From assembly GCF_000342045.1 (NCBI RefSeq), contig NZ_AONQ01000037.1, positions 1 to 46,114 on the forward strand: a stretch of DNA of 46,114 nt, read 5' to 3'. The notes below the pieces were generated by a model. It made no database searches and had not been told where the DNA came from. It saw only the letters and a program-made list of their open reading frames with translations. How positions within the stretch are numbered: the stretch's first letter is position 1; each line of letters begins with the position of its first letter. Source of the DNA: Paramagnetospirillum caucaseum. GTDB taxonomy: Bacteria > Pseudomonadota > Alphaproteobacteria > Rhodospirillales > Magnetospirillaceae. Positions 8,294-14,584 of the stretch are shown piece by piece. A program made the position numbers and the translations under genes.

Positions 8294-8940
8294 TTGAACG
8301 TCCCGATCTCCTTGGCGGGAATTCCGAGCGCCAGCTTGCCGGCGGCCACATCGCGCACCACGGCGGCCCCGGCGCCGATCACCGCCCCCGCTCCGATGCG
8401 GATGCCTTGTATCACACTTGCCCCGGCTCCGACATGGGCACCTTCACCGACGCTCACCTCGCCGGCCAGCACGGCGCCGGGGGCAATATGGGCATGGGCG
8501 CCGATCCGGCAATCGTGGTCGATGGCGGCGCGGGTGTTGACGATGGCCCCGTTGGCCAGGCGGCAGCCGGGTTGGATGACGGCACCCGCCATGACCTGGG
8601 CGCCGTCGGCCAGTTCAACCTCGCGACCGATCACCACCGAGGGGTGGATGATGGTGGCGAAGCGGTAGCCGAGGGCGGCGAAGGTGGCCTGGATTCCGGC
8701 CCGCGACGAGGAATCCCCGACCGAGCCGATGCCGTTGACCAGCATCACGTCGGCGCAGGCAAACGTACGGACCCAATCATCGCCACCGGTGACCGGGATT
8801 CCCAGCACCTTGGTGCCATGGCGCGAAGAATCGGCATCGGCAAGGCCAAGCACGCGGTGGCCGGTCGCCAGACAGGCATCCAGCACCACCTTGGCGTGGC
8901 CGCCGGCACCGATGATGATCAGGGGGAGATGGGAGGGCAT
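8290..8940 (-). CDS. neuD: NeuD/PglD-family sugar O/N-acyltransferase
   Basis: 216 aa. An N-terminal Rossmann-like PglD_N half (IIIGAGGHAKVVLDA) is followed by left-handed beta-helix hexapeptide repeats from about residue 90 onward. The IDHDCRIGAHAHIAPGA stretch holds the catalytic His expected from PglD. In this pathway the enzyme would acetylate the 4-amino group left by LegC (the LegH step), or O-acetylate the nonulosonate as NeuD does. No purine-rich ribosome site precedes the ATG; the region before it is C-rich and holds a 15-bp direct repeat and a mini-ORF. It is the first gene of a transcript with its own promoter at 9033-9062. Confidence 0.88.
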   Translation of the reverse strand: MPSHLPLIIIGAGGHAKVVLDACLATGHRVLGLADADSSRHGTKVLGIPVTGGDDWVRTFACADVMLVNGIGSVGDSSSRAGIQATFAALGYRFATIIHPSVVIGREVELADGAQVMAGAVIQPGCRLANGAIVNTRAAIDHDCRIGAHAHIAPGAVLAGEVSVGEGAHVGAGASVIQGIRIGAGAVIGAGAAVVRDVAAGKLALGIPAKEIGTFK

Positions 8941-8957
8941 GGGGGAGGATAAGGCAT
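8919..8957 (-). CDS. Possible proline-rich leader mini-ORF overlapping the neuD start
   Basis: Twelve codons, M-P-Y-P-P-P-C-P-P-I-S-P then TGA: seven of twelve residues are proline, including PPP. A GGAA lies about 10 bp before its ATG, whereas neuD itself has none. The frame enters neuD by 22 bases in a different register. It could act as a translation-coupled or stall-prone leader. Equally it may be a by-product of a C-rich duplicated segment that contains an ATG. This is seen directly in sequence; function is speculative. Confidence 0.25.
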   Translation of the reverse strand: MPYPPPCPPISP

Positions 8958-8967
8958 GGGGGAGGAT
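8936..8967. repeat. 15-bp direct repeat spanning the neuD start codon
   Basis: On the minus strand ATCCTCCCCCATGCC occurs at 8967-8953 and again at 8950-8936, with a 17-bp period. The second copy holds the neuD ATG, and the first gives the mini-ORF ATG. It looks like a small tandem duplication. Confidence 0.8.
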
Positions 8968-8972
8968 TCCGG

Positions 8973-8984
8973 CACGCTACCGCA
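8973..8984 (-). promoter_or_regulatory. ops-like antiterminator recruitment element in the neuD leader
   Basis: The minus strand reads TGCGGTAGCGTG, an 11/12 match to the enterobacterial ops element (GGCGGTAGCGTG as I recall it) that pauses RNA polymerase and recruits RfaH. It lies in the 5' leader, about 45 bases after the predicted transcription start and 33 before neuD, which is the normal ops setting. An RfaH/NusG paralogue is encoded at 31970-32470. Recognition by that protein is inferred. Confidence 0.5.
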
Positions 8985-9032
8985 GTCCGGGTGAGCCAAA
9001 ACAGGCCCGCCACGGCTGGGGAAACGGCGCGC

Positions 9033-9062
9033 AGCATAGTGCGTTCATGTCGTGAACGTCAA
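9033..9062 (-). promoter_or_regulatory. Sigma70-type promoter with internal operator, upstream of neuD
   Basis: TTGACG (9062-9057), an 18-bp spacer, then TATGCT (9038-9033). The spacer holds most of an inverted repeat CGTTCA-N5-TGAACG (9058-9042), a natural repressor site. The block GCTTGACGTTCA-N5-TGAACGC is repeated exactly, apart from the N5, at 33175-33152 in front of the MarR-like regulator gene. It lies over the last codons of the upstream exonuclease gene and should start a transcript near 9026, leaving an 86-base leader. Confidence 0.65.
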
Positions 9063-9644
9063 GCCGCACGGCGGCCCGAAGGCTCCGATCCGGGCCAGGG
9101 CGCCGGCCAGGGCACGGGCATCGTCAAGGGCATCGTGGCGGCGCCCGTCGGCGGGAGCGGCGGTGCCCATCAGGGCGGGGAGGTCGGCGCTGACCAGCTG
9201 GGCGCTGGGCAATCCGGTGCTGGCGATCAGCAGCGGATGGCCGTCCTGGAAGCGGTTTTCCTCCAGGGCCAGGGTCAGGCCTTCGAGGTGGCAATTCGCC
9301 TGCAGGATCGTTTCGTCGCCGCCATTGCTCCAGATGGCACCATCATCGCCGACGAAGCGGGTGAAGGCGTCCAGCGCCTGGGCCAGGGGCACGCCGCCGG
9401 CATCCAGCTCGGCCTGGGTGATGCCGGTCAGATCAATGAAATACGCGCTCAGGATGAAATTGATTCGGGGCCGAATCAAAAGGGACAGGGCGGCGGTTTC
9501 GGCCAGCCCGTTCGTGTCGCGCTCAAGGCGGATGGCGCCGATCTGCACCACCTCCATGGTCTCGCCCGGCCCGCTCCAGCCGCGTGCCTGGGCGCCTTCC
9601 CAGGTGGTCCATTCCATATCGAAAACGAAGATGGGGGGGGTCAT
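9045..9644 (-). CDS. DEDDh 3'-5' exonuclease family protein (KapD-like), copy 2
   Basis: 199 aa from the ATG at 9644, with AAAGG about 12 bp upstream; a TTG at 9653 is an alternative. FVFDMEWTTWEGA, DLTGITQAELD, SNGGDE and RRHDALDDA align in order with copy 1 at 5695, so the two are clear paralogues with the DEDDh residues retained. It lies between legI (155-bp gap) and neuD. Its stop codon overlaps the neuD promoter region. The function in a glycan cluster is unexplained. The fold and family are well supported; nuclease activity and substrate are unknown. Confidence 0.82.
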   Translation of the reverse strand: MTPPIFVFDMEWTTWEGAQARGWSGPGETMEVVQIGAIRLERDTNGLAETAALSLLIRPRINFILSAYFIDLTGITQAELDAGGVPLAQALDAFTRFVGDDGAIWSNGGDETILQANCHLEGLTLALEENRFQDGHPLLIASTGLPSAQLVSADLPALMGTAAPADGRRHDALDDARALAGALARIGAFGPPCGLTFTT

Positions 9645-9781
9645 ACCTGCCAACCTTTGAAGTGACTCGTTGACCGGTATCTGGCCGCCATTGCCCTTAG
9701 GTCCGGGCGGACCATGGTCCGCAGGGCGGCGGCGGCCAAGCGGGCGGAGGCCCGCGCCCGGCGAGGGACGAGGTCGGTCAT
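9641..9781 (-). CDS. Possible small Arg/Ala-rich ORF between neuB and exonuclease 2
   Basis: 46 codons from ATG at 9781 (MTDLVPRRARASARL...) ending with an ATGA overlap on the exonuclease start. It is rich in Arg and Ala with no recognisable domain and no clear ribosome site. Such frames arise easily by chance in GC-rich DNA. The ATGA junction is the only reason to list it. The stretch also holds a 12-bp palindrome GGACCATGGTCC at 9709-9720. Confidence 0.2.
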   Translation of the reverse strand: MTDLVPRRARASARLAAAALRTMVRPDLRAMAARYRSTSHFKGWQV

Positions 9782-9799
9782 TTCAATGGCCGACCGGTA

Positions 9800-10858
9800 T
9801 CATGGGTCGATCAACTCGTCGGTCCGGTAGCCGTGTCCGGCGACACGGCCCAGCATGTGCCAGTACAGCAGCGGCGAGAGGCCGGTGCCGGGGCGCTTCA
9901 CCGCCAGGTCCGCCTCGGTCAGCACGGTACCCGCCGCGATGGGCCGCGCGGCCACCAGGCTGGCGCGGGCCACCTTGGCCACCTGCAGCTCCGCCGGTGT
10001 GGGCGCCTTCTCGGCCACGCCCAGGGCCTGCTCGACCTCGCGGATGGCGCCGACCATGGCGGCCAGCTCGTCAGGCTCCAGCGAGGCCTTGTGGTCGGGG
10101 CCGGGCAGGGCGCGGTCCAGGGTGAAGTGCTTTTCCACCACCATGGCGCCACGCGCCGCCGCCGCCACGGTGACGGTGATACCCTGGGTGTGATCGGAAT
10201 AGCCCACCGGCAAGCCGAAATGGGCGGCCAGCCCATCCATGGCCCGCAGGTTGACCTGGTCGAGGGGGGCGGGATACTCGGTGGTGCAGTGAAGCAGGGT
10301 GACCCGCCCGGCCAGCGGAGCAAGGTCACGGGAGGCCAGGACGTCCTGGCTGGGGTTTCCCACGGGCTGGGTGACGCCGAAGGCCAACACCGCCAGGGCG
10401 CCTTCGATCTCGCCCATGGTGCTCATGCCGGTGGACAGGATGATGGGCAGGCCGGTGCGCGCCGCCGCCAGCAGCAGCGGCCCGTGCACCACGGCGCCCG
10501 ATGACAGCTTCAGCAGATCGATGCCCACTTCGTCCACCAGGAAGCGCAGGCTGCCCAGGTCGAAGGGTGTGGACAGGAAGCGGATGCCTCGGCTACGGCA
10601 GCGTTCCTGCAAAGCGGGATAGCACTCCTTGGGCAGCACCAGACGGCGCAGCATGTCCAGCTGGCTTTCACCGCTGCCGGTGGTGACCTTCTGGTACTCG
10701 GCCTTGCCGGCGGCACCGGTGGCCAGGGCCTCGGGCTCGAAGGTCTGGAACTTCACCGCGTCGGCTCCGGCCCTGGCGGCGGCGTCGATCAGCTCCAGCG
10801 CCAGGGCGGGATCGCCGTTATGGTTGACGCCGGCTTCGGCGATGATGAACACGCCCAT
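9800..10858 (-). CDS. legI: Nonulosonate synthase (LegI/NeuB), full length with SAF domain
   Basis: 352 aa, normal for NeuB. The TIM-barrel begins FIIAEAGVNHNGD, with VKFQTFEPEAL, STPFD, LLKLSSG, ILSTGMS, LHCTTEYP, GYSDHT and EKHFTLD all present. The C-terminal 65 residues form the antifreeze-like SAF domain (ARASLVAARPI...GTVLTEADL). It condenses PEP with a 2,4-diamino-trideoxy hexose to give legionaminic acid, the step after LegG. The gene is 3 bp downstream of legG on the same strand. Because legG and legC accompany it, legionaminate is more likely than N-acetylneuraminate. A second, shorter NeuB is encoded at 28723. Confidence 0.92.
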   Translation of the reverse strand: MGVFIIAEAGVNHNGDPALALELIDAAARAGADAVKFQTFEPEALATGAAGKAEYQKVTTGSGESQLDMLRRLVLPKECYPALQERCRSRGIRFLSTPFDLGSLRFLVDEVGIDLLKLSSGAVVHGPLLLAAARTGLPIILSTGMSTMGEIEGALAVLAFGVTQPVGNPSQDVLASRDLAPLAGRVTLLHCTTEYPAPLDQVNLRAMDGLAAHFGLPVGYSDHTQGITVTVAAAARGAMVVEKHFTLDRALPGPDHKASLEPDELAAMVGAIREVEQALGVAEKAPTPAELQVAKVARASLVAARPIAAGTVLTEADLAVKRPGTGLSPLLYWHMLGRVAGHGYRTDELIDP

Positions 10859-10861
10859 GGC

Positions 10862-12022
10862 TCAGACTCCCAGATCGCGGAACGGCTTGATGAGGCAAGG
10901 CTCGGCTTCGGCCAGGATGGCGGCGATGCGGGCCGCGCTGTCGCCCTGGCCATACAGGGACAGAGGGTTGGGCCAGCCGGCGCGGAACGCGGGGTCCAGC
11001 GCCCGGACGATGGCGTCCGTGATGGCACCGTCATCCTCGGCGCAGTCGATGATGCTGGCGGCGCGCAGGCGCCCACCCTGGCGCGGCCCGATATTGACCG
11101 TGGGTACGCCCAGTGCCGGCGCCTCGATGATGCCGCTGGACGAATTGCCCACCACCGCCGCCGCCAGGGCCATGGCGCTGAGATAATTGACCTGTCCCAG
11201 GCTGTCCTTGACCAGCACGTTGGCCCGTCCGGCGGAGAAGGCGGCGATACGCCCGGTGACCGCGTCGCGGCCCGCATCGGAATTGACGCCGGTGATGATG
11301 ACGCGGGCCTGGGGAAACCTGTCCAGCGCCCGCAGCAAGGCCTCGATCCCGGCCACCGAGGCGGTCGGGTCCATGGTCACCGGATGGTAGGTCGCCAGCA
11401 GAAGAGGACCCGGCTCCAGGGGGAAGCCCAGCTCGGCCCCCAGTTCGGGCGCGTCCTTGAGGCGCAAGTCGCGGATGGCGTCCAGGCCGGGCGCGCCGGT
11501 CATGTGAACGCGGGAAGGGTCCTCGCCCATCTGGATGATGCGGCGGGCATAAGGCTCGGCGGCGGCGAAATGGAGCTGGGCCATCTTGGTGATGGCATGA
11601 CGGACCATGTCGTCCACCGCGCCCTCGGTGGCTTCTCCGCCATGGATGTGGGCCAGCGGAATGCGCAGCAGCATGGCGGCCTGGGCGGCGCCCAGGATCT
11701 CGGTACGGTCGCCCAGCACCACCACCATGGCGGGCTTCAGGCGCTCGAAGGCCTCGGCCAGGCCGATGACGGCGCGACCGACGGAGCGGGCACTGGCCAG
11801 CTCGCTGTCCCCGTCCTCCAGGATGGGCACCCGCGCGGCGATGGCGAAGCCGTCGCGCTCGATGGCTTCGATTGTATGGCCGAAGCGGGGCTCGAGATGC
11901 ATGCCGGTCACCACCACCTGCAGCTCGATTCGGGGATCGGCGGCCAGCAGGCGCATCAGCCCGGCCAGCAGGCCGTATTCGGCCCGCGACCCGGTGACCA
12001 CGGCGATGCGCCGGCGATTCAT
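10862..12022 (-). CDS. legG: NDP-sugar 2-epimerase, hydrolysing (LegG/NeuC)
   Basis: 386 aa, typical NeuC length. The GT-B fold opening is RRIAVVTGSRAEYGLL, with VVVLGDRTEILGAAQAA, HIHGGEATEGAVDD, VHMTGAPGLD and the C-terminal GNSSSGIIEAPALGVPTVNIGPRQ present. The enzyme removes the nucleotide and inverts C2 of an NDP-diacetamido-trideoxyglucose to yield the manno sugar used by LegI. Overlap with legC is 4 bp. With a PtmE homologue nearby the nucleotide is probably GDP, as in Campylobacter, rather than UDP. Confidence 0.91.
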   Translation of the reverse strand: MNRRRIAVVTGSRAEYGLLAGLMRLLAADPRIELQVVVTGMHLEPRFGHTIEAIERDGFAIAARVPILEDGDSELASARSVGRAVIGLAEAFERLKPAMVVVLGDRTEILGAAQAAMLLRIPLAHIHGGEATEGAVDDMVRHAITKMAQLHFAAAEPYARRIIQMGEDPSRVHMTGAPGLDAIRDLRLKDAPELGAELGFPLEPGPLLLATYHPVTMDPTASVAGIEALLRALDRFPQARVIITGVNSDAGRDAVTGRIAAFSAGRANVLVKDSLGQVNYLSAMALAAAVVGNSSSGIIEAPALGVPTVNIGPRQGGRLRAASIIDCAEDDGAITDAIVRALDPAFRAGWPNPLSLYGQGDSAARIAAILAEAEPCLIKPFRDLGV

Positions 12023-13191
12023 GGCTCTCCGGCCATCTGGGGCGAGGACGGAATGTTGATCAGGCGGCCCGCCACGTCCTCTGTCGTGGACAGGTCCATG
12101 CGCGGGCAGCCTTCATGCATGGCCAGCAGATGCATGGGCCGCCAGGCCGGGCGGGTCTGCAACCCGGCGGCGTTGGTGGCGTCGAGCACCGGCTCCAGCA
12201 GGGCCGCGTCGTCCAGCAGCATGACGTTCAGCCAGTAATTGCTGCGTGCGAAGTCCGGCTCGGTCAGGAAGCGCAGGCCGGACAGGCCGGCCAAGGCGGC
12301 GGCATAGGATGCGGCCAGGGCGCGCTTGCGCTCCAGCTTGGAGGGCAATTGCTCGAGCTGGGCGCAGCCCATGGCGGCGTTGAGGTTGGGCAGGCGATAG
12401 TTGAAGCCCATCTCGTCGTGAACGAAATCCCACTTGTGCGGCTGCTTGGCGGTGGTGGTCAGGTGCTTGGCCCGGTCGGCCAGGGCCGGGTCGTTGGTCA
12501 GGATCGCCCCGCCGCCGCCGGTGGTGACGATCTTGTTGCCGTTGAAGCTGAGTGTCGAGATCAGGCCGTGATTGCCGGTGTGGCGGCCCTTGTAGAGGCT
12601 GCCCAGCGACTCGGCGGCATCCTCGATCAGCTTCAGGCCCCAGGCGGCGCACAGCTCCACCAGCGGGTCGAGATCCACCGGATGGCCGTAGGTGTGCATG
12701 CAGACCAGGGCGCGGATCACCCGCCCGGTCTCCCTGTTGACCACATGGCCGTTCTTGCGGATGGCCACCCGGTCGAGATGGGCGGCCAGCTTCGGGATGT
12801 CGAGGCCGAGATAATGGGGCTCGGCATCCATGAAATGGGGGATGGCGCCCAGGTAATGGGCGGCGTTGGCGGTGGCGACGAAGGTCAGCGAGGGCATCAG
12901 CACCTCGTCGCCCGCCCTGACGCCGGCCAGATGCAGGGCCACATGCAGGGCGGCGGTGCCGTTGACCACCGCCACGGCCCGCGCCGCGCCGGTATAGGTG
13001 GCCAGATCCTTCTCGATGCGGTCCACGTAGGAGCCCACCGATGAGACCCAGCCGGTATCCAGGCATTCCTTGACATAGGCCCATTCGTTGCCGGCGATCT
13101 CCGGCTCGTGCAGGCCGCAGCGCCCCGCCGGCAGGACCGAGCGCATGGCCGCCACGATGGCCTGGGGCAGGGCGGCGGGCAGGCTGCTCAT
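12019..13191 (-). CDS. legC: LegC-type PLP aminotransferase (DegT/DnrJ/EryC1/StrS)
   Basis: 390 aa. GRCGLHEPEIAGNEWAYVKECLDTGWVSSVG is the LegC-type opening. SFNGNKIVTTGGGGA contains the PLP-binding Lys, and EDAAESLGS precedes it. Members aminate the 4-keto group of an NDP-4-keto-6-deoxy-GlcNAc with glutamate as donor. The gene overlaps both neighbours by 4 bp (ATGA type), so SDR, legC and legG are translationally coupled. The family subtype is well supported by the G-x-P-E-I...W opening and the context. Confidence 0.9.
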   Translation of the reverse strand: MSSLPAALPQAIVAAMRSVLPAGRCGLHEPEIAGNEWAYVKECLDTGWVSSVGSYVDRIEKDLATYTGAARAVAVVNGTAALHVALHLAGVRAGDEVLMPSLTFVATANAAHYLGAIPHFMDAEPHYLGLDIPKLAAHLDRVAIRKNGHVVNRETGRVIRALVCMHTYGHPVDLDPLVELCAAWGLKLIEDAAESLGSLYKGRHTGNHGLISTLSFNGNKIVTTGGGGAILTNDPALADRAKHLTTTAKQPHKWDFVHDEMGFNYRLPNLNAAMGCAQLEQLPSKLERKRALAASYAAALAGLSGLRFLTEPDFARSNYWLNVMLLDDAALLEPVLDATNAAGLQTRPAWRPMHLLAMHEGCPRMDLSTTEDVAGRLINIPSSPQMAGEP

Positions 13192-14327
13192 GGATAGGCC
13201 AGTTCGTAATTGCCGTAGAAGGGCTTGTTGACCTCCACGTCGCTGAACAGGCCCTGGTTGAGGGCGCCCAGCAGCTCGGCGACGCCGTCACGCACGGTCA
13301 TGGCGGGCTCGAAATGCAGGACCCGCTTGATCTTGGCGAAATTGACCCGGTAATTGCGCGGGTCGGCGCCATGGGCCTGATAGCGCACCGGCGCCGCGGG
13401 CAGGAAGGCTTTGATGGTATCGACGATGGTCTGCTTGGTGGCGTTGTTGACGTCGCCGCCAGCGTTAAACACCTCGAAGGCGACGCGCTCGGGCGGGGCC
13501 TCGATCACCCGGCGGATGACCTCGGAGAAATCCTTGAGGTGGCAATAGGGCCGCCAGGTATGGGCGTCATAGACCAGCAGGTCCTCTGCGCGGAACATGG
13601 CGCGGGTGAACTCGCCCACCGTCAGGTCGAAGCGCATGCGGGGCGACAGGCCGAAGGCGGTGGCAAAGCGCAGCACGGTGGGCTGGTAATCCACCTTGCC
13701 CTTGAGCGCCATCAGCTTCTGCTCGGCGGCCACCTTGGACTTGGCGTAGAGCGACAGCGGCGTCAGCTCGAAATTCTCGTCGGCGGTGGCGTCTTCCGGG
13801 ATCAGGCCGTAATTGGAGCAGGTGGAGACGAAGATCACCCGGTTGAGACGGCGCCCGTTGCAGGCATCGATCAGGCGCAGGATGCCGTCATCATTGATGC
13901 GGCCCGAGGCCTCCGGGTACTTCTTGGTGATGGGATCGCCCACCAGCCCGGCCAGGATGACCACGTCGGTGATGCCGTCGAAGGCCTTCTCCAGGTGGGC
14001 GGGATCGGCCAGATCGCCCTTCATGAACTGGTAATCGGCGTGGTTGAGGTAGGGCGTGACGGTGACGCCGTTGCGGTACAGCAACAGGTCCGAGCAGCGC
14101 ACCTGATAGCCGGCATCCAGCAGCTTGCCCGTCAGCACCGAGCCGATATAGCCCGCCCCGCCCACCACCAGCACCTTGCGCCGGGCCAGGCCGCGGGGGG
14201 CCAGCACCTCCTTGGCGGCGCGCAGCTGCTCGGTCAGGATCTCGGCCTGATACTCCTCGGGCAGATGGGCGTTGACGGTGAAGGCGACCTGATCGGCCCG
14301 ACGGTACATGCTGGCGCTGATGGTCAC
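13188..14327 (-). CDS. Extended SDR, NAD(P)-dependent sugar epimerase/reductase with N-terminal extension
   Basis: 379 aa. The Rossmann motif GGAGYIGS does not appear until about residue 56, so there is an unusual N-terminal extension of about 48 residues. The catalytic Tyr-x3-Lys is SLYAKSK. The segment before it reads VSTCSNYG rather than the T-D/E-E motif of NDP-sugar 4,6-dehydratases. It occupies the place where legB would be expected, at the head of legC-legG-legI, but sequence favours an epimerase or C4 reductase. It is the first gene of the left minus-strand transcript. A hairpin (14347-14368) lies 20 bp upstream of its start. Confidence 0.82.
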   Translation of the reverse strand: MTISASMYRRADQVAFTVNAHLPEEYQAEILTEQLRAAKEVLAPRGLARRKVLVVGGAGYIGSVLTGKLLDAGYQVRCSDLLLYRNGVTVTPYLNHADYQFMKGDLADPAHLEKAFDGITDVVILAGLVGDPITKKYPEASGRINDDGILRLIDACNGRRLNRVIFVSTCSNYGLIPEDATADENFELTPLSLYAKSKVAAEQKLMALKGKVDYQPTVLRFATAFGLSPRMRFDLTVGEFTRAMFRAEDLLVYDAHTWRPYCHLKDFSEVIRRVIEAPPERVAFEVFNAGGDVNNATKQTIVDTIKAFLPAAPVRYQAHGADPRNYRVNFAKIKRVLHFEPAMTVRDGVAELLGALNQGLFSDVEVNKPFYGNYELAYP

Positions 14328-14346
14328 GCGGAACCCCTTCTTGCAG

Positions 14347-14368
14347 TGTCGGCCACCCAGGGCCGACA
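14347..14368. repeat. 8-bp inverted repeat in the leader of the SDR gene
   Basis: TGTCGGCC-acccag-GGCCGACA forms a perfect 8-bp stem with a six-base loop, 20 bp before the ATG at 14327. It could be an operator or an RNA hairpin near the ribosome site. No T-run follows on either strand, so it is not an obvious terminator. Confidence 0.5.
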
Positions 14369-14504
14369 GTTCGGATCATTATGACTGATACCTCATTCCC
14401 GTCCGGGCATGCTAGGGCCAAAACCCGGCAAGACCATAGATGCCGTGGGCGTGAACCACCGAATCCGGGCGATGAGATAATGGTGGAATAATGCCTCCAG
14501 GCAC

Positions 14505-14510
14505 TATAAT
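14505..14510 (+). promoter_or_regulatory. Candidate -10 box upstream of asnB1
   Basis: A perfect TATAAT lies 75 bp before the asnB1 ATG in the 257-bp divergent gap (14328-14584), which otherwise holds no gene. No good -35 is found at 16-18 bp, so this is weak evidence. For the opposite direction a CATAAT-like box lies near 14377-14382 on the minus strand. Confidence 0.3.
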
Positions 14511-14584
14511 CGTCGGCACATTGTGGTCTATGCCGGGACGGTTCATCGATCGCAATGGTCGATGGAACCTTGAGGGGCGGGTTC

